Shown: positions 20,296-29,711, counted from the first letter of the stretch. The stretch: DNA of 64,000 nt from Vagococcus allomyrinae (GCF_017829975.1 NZ_JAEEGA010000015.1:103637-167636), one strand, 5' to 3'. A program made the numbers and translations. The notes: generated from the letters alone by a model not told the origin.

Positions 20296-21441
20296 ATGAC
20301 AATTGGATTTTTGAGACCAACAAAGGCAGTAGTAGACTGTCAGGCTCTTTATCATAATATAAAAAGTGAGTTAGCAACTATTAAGGATGGCGCGGAAGTC
20401 TTTGCCGTTGTGAAGGCTAATGGGTATGGACATGGTGCGGTCAAAGTAGCGGGAGTTGCTAAAAAAGCAGGAGCTTCTGGTTTTTGTGTGTCATTGCTCG
20501 ATGAAGCGCTGGAGTTACGAGAAGCAGGTTTTCAAGAGCCTATTCTAGTTTTAGGGGTGGTTGATCCGAAACATGTGGCAATTTTAGTTCAAGAGAAAAT
20601 TTCGACAACCGCTGCCAGTCTCGAGTGGTTAGAACAAACTAGTTATTACTGGCATCAATTTGAATGCACGCAATCAGTTTTAATCCATGTGAAAATCGAT
20701 ACTGGTATGGGCCGGTTAGGTTTTGTTGAAGAGGTTGACATGCTGGCAGCGATTGATTTTATTGAAAAGCATCCTGAATTTTATTTAGAAGGTCTTTTTA
20801 CCCATTTTGCCAAGGCTGATTCTAAGGATAACAGCTATTTCGAAATGCAGCAAGAACGCTTTAGAAAGGCTTTGGCGATCTTTCCAACTACCATTCGTTA
20901 TATCCACACCTCCAATTCTGCTACCGCCTTGTGGCATGATCATTGGCGGTCTAACATGATTCGTTTAGGTGTCGAAATGTATGGCTTAAATCCATCAGGC
21001 ACGGAGTTGGCAACCCCTTTTGAAATCAAACAAGTGATGTCGCTCATTTCATCTCTGGTTCAAGTTAAACGCTTGAAAAAAGGGGAAAGAGTCAGTTATG
21101 GGGCGGAGTATCAAGCTCAGCAAGATGAGTGGATTGGCACATTACCAATAGGTTACGCTGATGGATTTATTCGACATTTTAAGGGATTTAGCGTATTAGT
21201 AGAGGGGCATCAAGCGGAAATTGTTGGCCGAATTTGTATGGATCAATGTATGATTCGTTTGCCACATGCCTTGCCTGTCGGGACAAAAGTGACTATTTTT
21301 GGCAAGGATGGCGATTTAGTTAACACATTTCAAGATGGGGCTGAGTATGTGGATACGATTAATTATGAGTTGCCCTGTATCTTATCAGAACGAGTGCCTC
21401 GGATTTATATAAACGAAGATCTGAGTGAATCTCATGCTTGA
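20296..21441 (+). CDS. alr: Alanine racemase
   Basis: A 381-residue PLP enzyme that makes D-alanine for peptidoglycan. The PLP lysine is in FAVVKANGYGHG (about residue 40) and the catalytic tyrosine in VSYGAEY (about 268). IDTGMGRLGF and GRICMDQCMI are family motifs. AAAGGAG lies nine bases before the chosen ATG, overlapping an upstream in-frame ATG that is rejected. In many Firmicutes acpS precedes alr; here it does not. Its 3' end overlaps the DNA glycosylase gene. Confidence 0.95.
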   Translation: MTIGFLRPTKAVVDCQALYHNIKSELATIKDGAEVFAVVKANGYGHGAVKVAGVAKKAGASGFCVSLLDEALELREAGFQEPILVLGVVDPKHVAILVQEKISTTAASLEWLEQTSYYWHQFECTQSVLIHVKIDTGMGRLGFVEEVDMLAAIDFIEKHPEFYLEGLFTHFAKADSKDNSYFEMQQERFRKALAIFPTTIRYIHTSNSATALWHDHWRSNMIRLGVEMYGLNPSGTELATPFEIKQVMSLISSLVQVKRLKKGERVSYGAEYQAQQDEWIGTLPIGYADGFIRHFKGFSVLVEGHQAEIVGRICMDQCMIRLPHALPVGTKVTIFGKDGDLVNTFQDGAEYVDTINYELPCILSERVPRIYINEDLSESHA

Positions 21442-22042
21442 TTTTGTTAAGGCCACCACAGTTGATACTGCCCGGTCTTTATTAGGCCAATTACTAGTGT
21501 ACCAATCACCTCAAGGATTAGTGTCTGGCTATATTGTGGAGACTGAAGCTTATGTTGGTGCTGAGGATGAAGCAGCTCACAGTTTTCAGTACAAGCGAAC
21601 GCCTAAACTAGAATCGATGTATGCTATCGGTGGGACTATTTATATTTATACGATGCACACGCACAAGATGTTAAATATTGTGACCAAGGAAGTTGATGAG
21701 CCCCAAGCTGTGTTAATTCGCGCATTAGAACCACTGGAGAATGCGGAGCTGATGATCAGGAATCGTCACAAAGGGGGCATAGAGTTAACAAATGGACCAG
21801 GGAAGTTAACCAAAGCACTAGGCATCTCTACTAAATTGGATGGGAAACGGCTGGGGGAGGAGTTAAAAATTCTACCTGAGAGCCAGCGCCAGCCATCTGC
21901 TATTAAACAGTCAGCAAGAATCGGCATCCCCAATAAGGGCAAGTGGACGATTGAGCCATTGCGTTTCTACGTGGCTGGCCATCCCTATGTGTCTCAAATG
22001 AAAAAAAGCGAAATGCTTGATCTTAATCAAGTATGGCAATGA
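21434..22042 (+). CDS. DNA-3-methyladenine glycosylase (AAG/MPG family)
   Basis: About 202 residues. The family excises alkylated purines. Recognisable segments are ARSLLG, IVETEAYVGAEDEAAHSF, YIYTMHTHKMLNIVT and LTNGPGKLTKALGI, covering the active-site glutamate and nucleotide-intercalation tyrosine region. The ATG overlaps the end of alr by eight bases; a GTG three codons earlier in the same frame is an alternative and both have weak ribosome sites, suggesting translational coupling to alr. A terminator follows. Confidence 0.9.
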   Translation: MLDFVKATTVDTARSLLGQLLVYQSPQGLVSGYIVETEAYVGAEDEAAHSFQYKRTPKLESMYAIGGTIYIYTMHTHKMLNIVTKEVDEPQAVLIRALEPLENAELMIRNRHKGGIELTNGPGKLTKALGISTKLDGKRLGEELKILPESQRQPSAIKQSARIGIPNKGKWTIEPLRFYVAGHPYVSQMKKSEMLDLNQVWQ

Positions 22043-22054
22043 ATAAGCAGGCGA

Positions 22055-22086
22055 AAACAACCGAGAATGTCTTGGTTGTTTTTTTG
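22055..22086 (+). terminator. Terminator after the alr-glycosylase pair
   Basis: ACAACCGAGA and TCTTGGTTGT pair with one mismatch, followed by seven Ts. Confidence 0.85.
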
Positions 22087-22113
22087 TGCATGTGTAGAAA
22101 TCGACATAATTGA

Positions 22114-22142
22114 TTGACAAAGTAAAGAGGTTGGACTAAAAT
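22114..22142 (+). promoter_or_regulatory. Promoter of the agaS-lacD operon
   Basis: A perfect TTGACA and a TAAAAT -10 separated by 17 bp. The expected start lies near 22149, leaving an unusually long leader of about 255 nt before agaS. Confidence 0.88.
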
Positions 22143-22150
22143 GTAATTGT

Positions 22151-22196
22151 AACTGGTAGTAACCAGTTGGTGTTAACCTGGTTACTGTAACTTTTT
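22151..22196 (+). promoter_or_regulatory. Overlapping operator and attenuator-like hairpin in the agaS leader
   Basis: AACTGGT-AGTA-ACCAGTT at 22151-22168 is a TGGT-N4-ACCA palindrome like those bound by HutC-subfamily GntR regulators of amino-sugar genes. Its right half also forms the 5' arm of a second perfect helix, AGTAACCAG with CTGGTTACT (22158-22186), followed by GTAAC and TTTTT, as in a terminator. The two structures are mutually exclusive. Whether DNA binding or attenuation operates is unknown. The rest of the leader to the ATG has further repeats, including AATGTGA-N11-TCACATT near 22349, but no gene. Confidence 0.6.
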
Positions 22197-22404
22197 GGAA
22201 AACGATTGAAAAGCAGAAGAAACTTGTTGGCAATTGTGATCAAGTTGCTGTTAATTGGGGAACAACTTACTATCTAGTTTAAGGTAAGTTAGCAGAACTG
22301 GTCGTTGAATGCTTCATTGAAATGACCGAGCATAATTTAGTGTGAGTTAATGTGATCTCCTTGAAGTCACATTTGCTGAGCTAATAAAAATAGGAGGCAA
22401 GAAC

Positions 22405-23568
22405 ATGTTTGAGAAAAGCGCAACAGAATTGGTGGAGCTTGGGGCGGAAATAACCACCCGTGAGATTAAACAACAGCCGACACTATGGCAGGAAACATGG
22501 GAGATTTACCAAGACAAACTAAAGGACATTGATGAATTTTTAAGTGGAATTAGCAAAAAACATCATCGTATCCGAGTGATTTTTACAGGCGCAGGTACTT
22601 CAGCTTATGTCGGGGAAGTCGTGCTTCCTCATTTAAAAGCGACGGGAGATGAACGGGCTTTTGACTTTCAGACTGTGCCGACTACGAGCATTGTAGCCAA
22701 TCCTCTGAGCTATTATAAGGCTGATCAGCCAACCCTTTTAGTTTCCTTCGCAAGAAGTGGCAATAGTCCTGAGAGTATAGCTAGTGTATCGCTTGGGCAG
22801 CAATTAGTGACTGATTTTTACCAATTGACCATTACTTGCGCCAAAGATGGCCAACTTGCGCAAAAAGCCAAGGGAGATCCTACGAATTTCTTGCTGCTGA
22901 TGCCTGAGAAAGCCAACGACGATGGTTTTGCGATGACTGGCAGTTTTAGTTGTATGACGTTGATGAGTTTGTTGATTTTTGATCAAACCAACGATCCGTC
23001 AAAGGCTGATTATATTAAACAAATTATTAAGATGGCAGAAAATGTCTTGGAACGGGAAAATGAAATTGCAATTCTCCTTCAAAAAGATTACCAGCGAGTT
23101 ATCTATTTAGGTTCTGGCCCCTTAGCAGGATTGGCCCGAGAAGTTCAACTTAAAATTTTAGAGCTAACAGCGGGGAAAATTGCTACTTTATTCGATAGTT
23201 CTCTTGGCTTCAGGCATGGCCCAAAATCGTTTGTAAACGAAAAAACCCTGGTGTTTCTTTTCGTCTCTAACGATGATTATACCCGTCAGTATGATTGTGA
23301 CATGCTCAATGAACTTAATGAAGATCAAATTGCAACAGCAGTTACTGGGATAAGTGTCAATAAAGAAGGAGGGGGTGTTGATGACCATTTTACTTTTGAC
23401 TCGCAGTATGGCGATCTGCCAGACGCTTATCTAGCCCTAGCCTATGCGTTGTTTGGCCAAACGGTTGGCCTGCTAACAGCGGTCAAAGTTGGCAATCGCC
23501 CTGACACACCATCACCAACGGGGACGGTTAATCGAATTGTCCAAGGCGTGACGATTCACGAGCAGTGA
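22405..23568 (+). CDS. agaS: AgaS-family SIS sugar isomerase/deaminase
   Basis: A 387-residue protein with two SIS domains. FTGAGTSAYVGE and SFARSGNSPESIAS mark the first, and YLGSGPLAGLARE..LKILELTAGK with SSLGFRHGPKS the second. AgaS is thought to deaminate and isomerise galactosamine 6-phosphate to tagatose 6-phosphate. AGGAGG precedes the ATG. lacD follows 69 bp downstream, fitting conversion of amino-sugar phosphate to triose phosphates. No PTS genes, agaA deacetylase or tagatose-6-phosphate kinase lie here, so the pathway is completed elsewhere. Confidence 0.9.
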   Translation: MFEKSATELVELGAEITTREIKQQPTLWQETWEIYQDKLKDIDEFLSGISKKHHRIRVIFTGAGTSAYVGEVVLPHLKATGDERAFDFQTVPTTSIVANPLSYYKADQPTLLVSFARSGNSPESIASVSLGQQLVTDFYQLTITCAKDGQLAQKAKGDPTNFLLLMPEKANDDGFAMTGSFSCMTLMSLLIFDQTNDPSKADYIKQIIKMAENVLERENEIAILLQKDYQRVIYLGSGPLAGLAREVQLKILELTAGKIATLFDSSLGFRHGPKSFVNEKTLVFLFVSNDDYTRQYDCDMLNELNEDQIATAVTGISVNKEGGGVDDHFTFDSQYGDLPDAYLALAYALFGQTVGLLTAVKVGNRPDTPSPTGTVNRIVQGVTIHEQ

Positions 23569-23637
23569 TAAAGGAGGACGAAAAAGGGTTAAAGAGCAGT
23601 TAGATACGTAAGAAAGACGAAGGAAGGAAAGGTTTAA

Positions 23638-24618
23638 GTGAAACTATCAAAAAATAAACGACAGGCCATGGAAAAGCTCTCAACAAGGGATGGTATTATT
23701 TCAGCATTAGCCATTGATCAGCGAGGGGCCATGAAAAAAATGATGATCAAAGCTGGCCGTAAAAACGTTGATGAAGGGGAAATTGAACGTTTTAAGGAGA
23801 TCGTTTCTGAAGAATTGACGGATTACGGATCAGCGATCCTTTTAGATCCTGAATATGGACTGCCAGCAGCTAAAGTCAGAGCGAAAGAAGCGGGGTTGTT
23901 ATTAGCCTATGAAAAAACCGGTTATGATACCGCTCTGGCAGGTCGCTTGCCAGATTTATTAAGTGATTGGTCGGTTAAACGGATAAAAGAAGCGGGGGCA
24001 GAGGCGGTTAAGTTCTTACTTTATTACGATGTGGACGAAGAACCGGCTATCAATAATAAAAAGCATGCTTTTGTTGAGCGCATTGGTTCCGAGTGTGTAG
24101 CAGAGGACATCCCATTTTACTTAGAGTTATTGTCTTATGATGCGGTTAATTCTGATAATTTATCGATGGCTTATGCAAAAGTAAAACCGCGAAAAGTGAT
24201 CGAGATGATGAAAGAATTTTCAAGATCACGATATTATGTGGATGTCCTAAAAGTAGAAGTCCCAGTCAATATGACCTTTGTTGGAGAAAAAGAAAGTGAC
24301 AGTGCTTATACGCGAGCAGAAGCACTAGCCTATTTTAAAGCTCAGTCCGATGCCACTGACGTGCCATTTATCTTTTTGAGTGCTGGTGTTAGTGCTGAAA
24401 TGTTTCAAGAGACGCTACAATTTGCGAAAGAAGCGGGTTCTACCTTTAATGGTGTCCTGTGTGGACGTGCGACGTGGGCCGAAGGCGTTATTCCTTTTAT
24501 CCAAGAAGGAGAAGAGGCAGCACGGAAATGGCTACAGATTGTCGGACGTCAAAATATGGAAGAATTAAATGCTGTCCTAGCAGTGACAGCTACCTCATGG
24601 AAAACTAAAGTTGATTAA
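23638..24618 (+). CDS. lacD: Tagatose 1,6-bisphosphate aldolase
   Basis: A 326-residue LacD-type class I aldolase that cleaves tagatose 1,6-bisphosphate to dihydroxyacetone phosphate and glyceraldehyde 3-phosphate. The family start MKLSKNKR..MEKLS...[16 protein letters not shown] is clear; VKFLLYYD and VLKVEVPVN contain lysines of the active site region. The start is GTG, with AGGAAGGAAAGG before it. It follows agaS in the same transcript. Low substrate specificity in the family means fructose bisphosphate could also be used. Confidence 0.94.
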   Translation: MKLSKNKRQAMEKLSTRDGIISALAIDQRGAMKKMMIKAGRKNVDEGEIERFKEIVSEELTDYGSAILLDPEYGLPAAKVRAKEAGLLLAYEKTGYDTALAGRLPDLLSDWSVKRIKEAGAEAVKFLLYYDVDEEPAINNKKHAFVERIGSECVAEDIPFYLELLSYDAVNSDNLSMAYAKVKPRKVIEMMKEFSRSRYYVDVLKVEVPVNMTFVGEKESDSAYTRAEALAYFKAQSDATDVPFIFLSAGVSAEMFQETLQFAKEAGSTFNGVLCGRATWAEGVIPFIQEGEEAARKWLQIVGRQNMEELNAVLAVTATSWKTKVD

Positions 24619-24620
24619 GA

Positions 24621-24660
24621 GAAGGGCGCTGATCACAAAAGTGGTTGGCTTCTTTTTTTT
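24621..24660 (+). terminator. Terminator after lacD
   Basis: GAAG-CGCTGATCAC and GTGGTTGGC-TTC pair around AAAA with minor bulges, followed by eight Ts. Confidence 0.85.
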
Positions 24661-24693
24661 CGTGCTGAAAAGATAACAATTTCTCGTGAAAAT

Positions 24694-24702
24694 TGCTATA
24701 CT
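24694..24702 (+). promoter_or_regulatory. Extended -10 promoter for dnaD-nth
   Basis: TGCTATACT is a TGn-extended -10 about 38 bp before dnaD; the -35 is weak. Confidence 0.55.
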
Positions 24703-24740
24703 AGATAGAGAGCTAAGATGTAAAGAAAGAGTGACTGATC

Positions 24741-25445
24741 ATGCTAGAATTAAAAGACTATTTAAATGCTGGGGAGACAACTATTTCCAATTTATTGTTA
24801 ACCCATTATCACCAACTAGGACTAAGTAATCAGGAGTTTTTATTATACTTGCAGTTGCTACATCACCAGCAATCAGGCAGTGATTTCCCTGATTTATTTG
24901 AAATAAGTCAGCGTATTGGTGTGCCAAATGAGGAAATCTATGGGATTTTAGAAGGCCTGCTAGGCAAACAGATGATTCGGTTAGTGACAACTCAAAATCA
25001 TCAGGGGAAAATGGTTGACGCTTACGATTTGACCCCGATTTATGATCGCTTGAGTCATTACTTAATGAGCCTCGTAAAACAATCGGATCAACAAAAAAAA
25101 GAAACAGGCATCCAAGAGTTGTTCGAGTTGTTTGAAAAAGAGTTTGGGCGTCCCTTGTCGCCAATCGAAATGGAAACGATCAACATGTGGATTCAAGAAG
25201 ATAAATACGACCTTGAGATCATTCGCTTAGGTTTGCGGGAAGCTGTCTTAAATCAGGCGTACAGTTTGAAATACATCGATCGCATTTTATTAGGGTGGGA
25301 ACGAAAAAATCTACGAACCAAGGATCAAATTTTGACAGAGCAGCGACGACGTAAAAAATCAATTTCTGATAAAATTAGCCCACAAGAAGAAGAATTGCCA
25401 CAAGTTCCTTTATACAATTGGGTGGATCAAGGAAAAGAATCATGA
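24741..25445 (+). CDS. dnaD: Replication initiation protein DnaD
   Basis: A 234-residue DnaD. The N-terminal winged-helix oligomerisation domain (residues 1-100, FLLYLQLLHH...L..RIGV) is followed by the DDBH2 domain (about 125-205) with FEKEFGRPLSPIE...I..W, then YSLKYIDRILLGWE. It remodels DNA during primosome assembly and DnaA- or PriA-dependent initiation. It is followed by nth at 20 bp, the standard Firmicutes order. Confidence 0.93.
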   Translation: MLELKDYLNAGETTISNLLLTHYHQLGLSNQEFLLYLQLLHHQQSGSDFPDLFEISQRIGVPNEEIYGILEGLLGKQMIRLVTTQNHQGKMVDAYDLTPIYDRLSHYLMSLVKQSDQQKKETGIQELFELFEKEFGRPLSPIEMETINMWIQEDKYDLEIIRLGLREAVLNQAYSLKYIDRILLGWERKNLRTKDQILTEQRRRKKSISDKISPQEEELPQVPLYNWVDQGKES

Positions 25446-25465
25446 TAAAAAGGTAGGAGTAAACG

Positions 25466-26119
25466 ATGTTATCAAAAGAAAAAACCATAGAAGTAGTTAA
25501 GATTATGGCGGAAATGTTTCCGGAGGCTCACTGTGAACTGACTTATCGAAATCCTTTTGAGTTGGTAATCGCGGTTTCCTTGAGTGCTCAAGCGACAGAC
25601 GTATCGGTTAATAAGGTGACACCAGGACTGTTTGAAAAATACCCAACTCCAGATGCTTTTGTTCAAGCGCCTTTGGAAGAGGTTGAAAATGCCATTAGGA
25701 CCATCGGCCTCTATCGGAATAAAGCTAAAAATATTAAAGCCTGTTCTCAAATGCTAATTGAGAAGTTTAATGGGGAAGTTCCCCAAACCATGGAGGAATT
25801 AGTTCAATTGCCAGGCGTAGGCCGCAAAACAGCTAATGTGGTTCTTGGCGAAGCCTTTGGAGTGCCTTCAATTGCAGTGGACACTCATGTAGAGCGGGTC
25901 TCTAAACGATTGCGTATCGTCAAACAGAGCGCCAGCGTCCTAGAGGTTGAACAAACCTTAATGAAAAAAATCCCCAAAGAGATGTGGACTCAAACCCACC
26001 ATCGAATGATTTTTTTTGGTCGCTATCACTGTTTGGCTCGAAATCCTAAATGTGAGGTTTGCCCATTATTGAACCTTTGTCAGGAAGGGAAGACTCGTTT
26101 AAAAGTGTCCAATCCATAA
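25466..26119 (+). CDS. nth: Endonuclease III
   Basis: A 217-residue bifunctional DNA glycosylase/AP lyase for oxidised pyrimidines. The helix-hairpin-helix LPGVGRKTANVV includes the catalytic lysine, and VDTHVERVSKRL contains the catalytic aspartate. The iron-sulfur cysteines C-x6-C-x2-C-x5-C are intact (CLARNPKCEVCPLLNLC). It is co-transcribed with dnaD and ends at a bidirectional terminator shared with pbp1A. Confidence 0.96.
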   Translation: MLSKEKTIEVVKIMAEMFPEAHCELTYRNPFELVIAVSLSAQATDVSVNKVTPGLFEKYPTPDAFVQAPLEEVENAIRTIGLYRNKAKNIKACSQMLIEKFNGEVPQTMEELVQLPGVGRKTANVVLGEAFGVPSIAVDTHVERVSKRLRIVKQSASVLEVEQTLMKKIPKEMWTQTHHRMIFFGRYHCLARNPKCEVCPLLNLCQEGKTRLKVSNP

Positions 26120-26164
26120 ATAAAGCCCCTTGAAATCAAAGGATTTCAAAGGGCTTATTTTTTT
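26118..26164. terminator. Bidirectional terminator between nth and pbp1A
   Basis: A near-perfect 19-bp stem around an AAAG loop, with A-rich 5' flank and T-rich 3' flank, works in both orientations. The convergent genes nth and pbp1A end on either side. Confidence 0.9.
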
Positions 26165-28481
26165 ATCCACCGCCAGCACCAGCACCGGGGTCAGTGGTTG
26201 GTGTTGTTGGCGTTGTTGGTGGATCCGTAGGTGGCGTCGATGTCGGTGGTTCTGGCTCAACCGTTGGATCTGTTGGTGGATCTGGCTCAATCGGTGGTTC
26301 ACTAGTTGCAGGTGTTGAGTCCTTCACCGGCGGGATCGTCGAACTTGACGCAGGTGGCACATAATTAGTGTCATCTTGCTCTTGCCACGAGCTTACAGGT
26401 TGTTTCCAAATGCTTTGATCATTTACATGGTCTTTGACATAAAGTTCATTGCCAATTTTAACCACATTTTCTGGCATCTCCCAGTCAGTTGTTTCAACAT
26501 CTTGCGAGATGTGGCTCATGATAAATTTGTAAAGCGTCATCGCATCTTGTTGATCCTCAGAAGCGATCGGCACAAAGTAATTTTCATAGCCAGTCCAAAT
26601 TGAGACGACAAAATTTTTCGTGTAACCTACGAAACTAATATCTGGCACACCGCCATAGACATTGAGTTTTAGTTTAGCTAGCGAGTCATCATCGTAATTA
26701 GAAGTTCCTGTTTTACCAGCTTGATACAAGTCAGAAATTATGGCTTGTGTCCCCGTCCCCCGTAGTAACACGTCTTTCAACGTATCTGTTACCATATAAG
26801 CTGTGGACTCTTGCATAGCTCTCGTTCCTTCTGGTTTAAAGGTTTCTTCTTGACCATCAGGTAGAACAATCTTATTGACGTAATATGGCTTGTAGTAAAT
26901 ACCGCCATTAGCAAGAGCAGAGTAAGCCCCCGCCATTTTATGAGAAGTCAAGTTGCCGTGAATGGCATTGGATAGGAACATATTCCCTTCGCCATAATCA
27001 ATGCCTAAGCCGCGTAAGAATTCAGCACTCTTTTCTAAAGTAACTTCATCTAGCGTTTTGACAGCCGGAACGTTTCGTGAGTCAACTAAGGCTTCTCTAA
27101 TGGTCATGGTTCCTTTATATGCCCGATCGTAGTTATTAACACTATCAGAGGTACCTGGGTATTTATAAGGCTCATCGACAACATAGCGGCCTGTTCCATA
27201 ATTGAGATATTCTATCGCTGGAGCGTAATCCGTAATCGGCTTAACTGTGGAACCAAAATCCCGTTCAGCTGAGACTGCCATATTGTTTCCGAATTGAACT
27301 CCATCAGGAACTTTCCGTCCCCCGATTTGGGCTAAAACTTGCCCATTATTAGGGTTGATGACAGTGATGGCCGTCTGGAAATTGACATCGACCGGCGTTT
27401 CGCCTTCTTCCCAGAAAAGTTCTTCTTTTGTGTAATCTCTAAAAGTGACATATTCATCGGAATTAACCATGTGGTAAATATATCTTTGTAAATCCATGTC
27501 GATATTGGTGTAAATATCCAACCCATCAGTGTAGATGTCACGGGTGGTTTTAGTTTGAGCTTCCGCAATTACTTCTTTAATGTAGTTATCGATGATTTTG
27601 CTATCACCATATAGAGGCTGTTGATCCACAATGCCCTCACTGATTGGTTCGTTGACAGCAGCATCGTATTCGGCTTTAGTGATAATCTCATCTTTGTACA
27701 TCTCGTTTAAGACCATGTCCCGTCTTTTTTTAGCTGCTTCGGGATTTAAGATCGGATCATAGTCTGCAGGTGCCTGAGGAATCCCAGCCATTAATGCCGT
27801 TTGGGCGATGGATAGCTCACTTAAAGGTTTATTGTAATACCCTTTAGCCGCTGTTTCCATCCCATAATATCCTGAAGACATGTAGACTTTGTTGATGTAG
27901 TAATTAAGAATTTCATCTTTTGATTTTTGCCGCTCTAGTTGAATAGACATCCAAGCTTCTTGGATTTTTCGTTTGTAGTTTTGGTCCTTGACATCCGTTG
28001 AAAAGAAAGATAGCTTAATCAACTGCTGGGTTAAAGTACTCCCTCCTTGTAGTCCACCGCTACCCGTGAAGTTAGCCACAGCTGCACCAGCTATCCGAAT
28101 GGGGTCCACACCAATATGTTCTTCAAATCGCTTATCCTCAATCGAAATAATCGCTTGTTTAAGCAAGGGAGGAACTTCATTGATCGGCACGGTTTCTCTT
28201 TTTTGAGTGTAAAGCTCGAAAAGCAGTTTTCCGTCAGGGCCAAGAATTCGTGAAGACAATACGCCTTCTAATTTACTGGTCTCCAGTTTAGGGGACTCTT
28301 TGACATAACTGTAAACCACTGCCGAGACAGCTAAAAAGGCGATACATCCTAGAAAAAGAAGTCCTAAGAAAATTTTTAAAAAGATGCGCCGTTTTTTCTT
28401 TTTCGGCTTTTGGGCTCTAGTTGGACCTAGCGGTTGCCCAGTAGTCCTTCCAGGTGGAATTGGTTTATTTTGATCATCCAT
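26163..28481 (-). CDS. pbp1A: Penicillin-binding protein 1A (bifunctional transglycosylase/transpeptidase)
   Basis: A 772-residue class A PBP. A basic cytoplasmic start and one transmembrane helix (about residues 32-60) lead to the GT51 domain with IEDKRFEEHIGVD and GGSTLTQQL. The transpeptidase domain has STVKP as the serine site and KTGTS near residue 605. The last 65 residues are a Pro/Thr/Glu-rich tail ending in GAGAGGG. It polymerises and cross-links peptidoglycan outside the membrane. Its start overlaps the end of recU by eight bases, the classical recU-pbp1A pair. Confidence 0.95.
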   Translation of the reverse strand: MDDQNKPIPPGRTTGQPLGPTRAQKPKKKKRRIFLKIFLGLLFLGCIAFLAVSAVVYSYVKESPKLETSKLEGVLSSRILGPDGKLLFELYTQKRETVPINEVPPLLKQAIISIEDKRFEEHIGVDPIRIAGAAVANFTGSGGLQGGSTLTQQLIKLSFFSTDVKDQNYKRKIQEAWMSIQLERQKSKDEILNYYINKVYMSSGYYGMETAAKGYYNKPLSELSIAQTALMAGIPQAPADYDPILNPEAAKKRRDMVLNEMYKDEIITKAEYDAAVNEPISEGIVDQQPLYGDSKIIDNYIKEVIAEAQTKTTRDIYTDGLDIYTNIDMDLQRYIYHMVNSDEYVTFRDYTKEELFWEEGETPVDVNFQTAITVINPNNGQVLAQIGGRKVPDGVQFGNNMAVSAERDFGSTVKPITDYAPAIEYLNYGTGRYVVDEPYKYPGTSDSVNNYDRAYKGTMTIREALVDSRNVPAVKTLDEVTLEKSAEFLRGLGIDYGEGNMFLSNAIHGNLTSHKMAGAYSALANGGIYYKPYYVNKIVLPDGQEETFKPEGTRAMQESTAYMVTDTLKDVLLRGTGTQAIISDLYQAGKTGTSNYDDDSLAKLKLNVYGGVPDISFVGYTKNFVVSIWTGYENYFVPIASEDQQDAMTLYKFIMSHISQDVETTDWEMPENVVKIGNELYVKDHVNDQSIWKQPVSSWQEQDDTNYVPPASSSTIPPVKDSTPATSEPPIEPDPPTDPTVEPEPPTSTPPTDPPTTPTTPTTDPGAGAGGG

Positions 28482-29106
28482 TGTGTTGAATCTCCTTTTT
28501 TAAGTACTCATCTAAGGCTTTAAGATACGGTATACGTGGTGCAAGGCCCGGCATAATTTCAATGCCAAGATGCTCAATTTCAGTAAGTGGAATTGATTTT
28601 TTACCAGTACTTTGATGTTCCCAGAACTGCTCTAATGAAGCAGAATCCAGAAAAAAACAACGGCCTAGACTAGAAAACCATAAGAGAACAAAGGAAATTC
28701 CTTTTTGTTCACGACACTCTCTCATATGGCTAATTTGGTGTTCATGGAAATTACGCAAAGGGAACGAGGTTTTATTTTTCGTTTCTTTAGCTTCAAAATC
28801 AAGGTAATATCCGTTGTAAACACCGTTATAATCAGTAGTAGAAGCTTGAGCGAAATAGGCTTCTTTGATAACAGCAGCGCTCCGACGCGGATAGTCGACT
28901 TTGACAATTTGAACAGGAGTTGGTTTTTTGTGAATAATCGCAGTTTTTCGATTGCGATAGTAGTCGTTGCTTTGATTGATATCATCTTCAAAATTCATTC
29001 CTCGATTGGCAAAATTGGTTTTTGGCGCAAGAGATTGCCCTTGCTTTTTTTGCTTTTTCGCTCCATTATTAGAAGAAGACATCCCATTTGGATAGTTGAT
29101 TGCCAC
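28474..29106 (-). CDS. recU: Holliday junction resolvase RecU
   Basis: A 210-residue RecU. MAINYPNG is the standard start, then NRGMNFEDDINQSN.YY (catalytic glutamate and aspartate region), YPRRSAAVIKEAYF...STTDYNGVYNGYYLDFEAKETKNK with the nuclease core D..EAK. It resolves recombination junctions and helps chromosome segregation. The start is GTG with AGGAG at suitable distance on the minus strand. It is operonic with pbp1A and divergent from ypsA. Confidence 0.95.
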   Translation of the reverse strand: MAINYPNGMSSSNNGAKKQKKQGQSLAPKTNFANRGMNFEDDINQSNDYYRNRKTAIIHKKPTPVQIVKVDYPRRSAAVIKEAYFAQASTTDYNGVYNGYYLDFEAKETKNKTSFPLRNFHEHQISHMRECREQKGISFVLLWFSSLGRCFFLDSASLEQFWEHQSTGKKSIPLTEIEHLGIEIMPGLAPRIPYLKALDEYLKKEIQHNG

Positions 29107-29165
29107 AATATTTCACACTCCTAGACAATATTATAACAAAAAACAAAATAGAATGGAAAGGTAAG

Positions 29166-29711
29166 ATGTTTAAAACAATGAAACGTTTATATATTACGGG
29201 CTACCGAAGCTTTGAACTTGGGGTTTTTCAAGAGACAGACCCTAAAGTGAAAATAATTAAAAATGTCTTAAGAAGTCGTTTGATCAGCTATATTGAGAAC
29301 GGAACTGAGTGGATTTTACTTGGTGGCAACCTGGGAACTGAGTTTTGGGCAGCGCAAGTCGTTCAAGAACTACGAGTGGATTACCCAGAAATTCGCTACT
29401 CTCTGATTTATCCATTTGAAGAATTTGGCAGTAATTGGAATGAGACCAATCAACAGGCTATGACGGAAATGAAATTGCATGCGGATTATGTCAATGCAAC
29501 TTCCCATGCGCCTTATCAAAATCCCAGTCAATTAAAAAATCATACGCAATTTATGTTGACTCATTCAGATGGTTGTTTATTGTTATATGATCGTGAATAT
29601 GAAGGAAAAACCATGTTCTTTTTGCGAGAAGCGGAGAAGTTTCAAGAATCCCATGAATACGCTATCGATTTTATCACCATGGACGATTTGCAAAATTATG
29701 AAATATATTAG
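29166..29711 (+). CDS. ypsA: YpsA-like SLOG family protein (DUF1273)
   Basis: About 181 residues. The N-terminal LYITGYRSFELGVF, ILLGGNLGTEFWAAQVVQEL and IYPFEEFGSNWNE..Q are diagnostic of the YpsA family, which belongs to the SLOG nucleotide/ligand-binding superfamily and influences cell division in Firmicutes. The ATG with AAAGGTAAG upstream is chosen; another start four codons later is possible. It lies between recU and gpsB as in Bacillus. The molecular activity is unknown. Confidence 0.88.
   Translation: MFKTMKRLYITGYRSFELGVFQETDPKVKIIKNVLRSRLISYIENGTEWILLGGNLGTEFWAAQVVQELRVDYPEIRYSLIYPFEEFGSNWNETNQQAMTEMKLHADYVNATSHAPYQNPSQLKNHTQFMLTHSDGCLLLYDREYEGKTMFFLREAEKFQESHEYAIDFITMDDLQNYEIY

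Noticed and set aside
22149..22404. T-box leader before agaS
   Set aside because: The conserved T-box sequence GGGTGGnACCGCG is absent and agaS is not an amino-acid gene.
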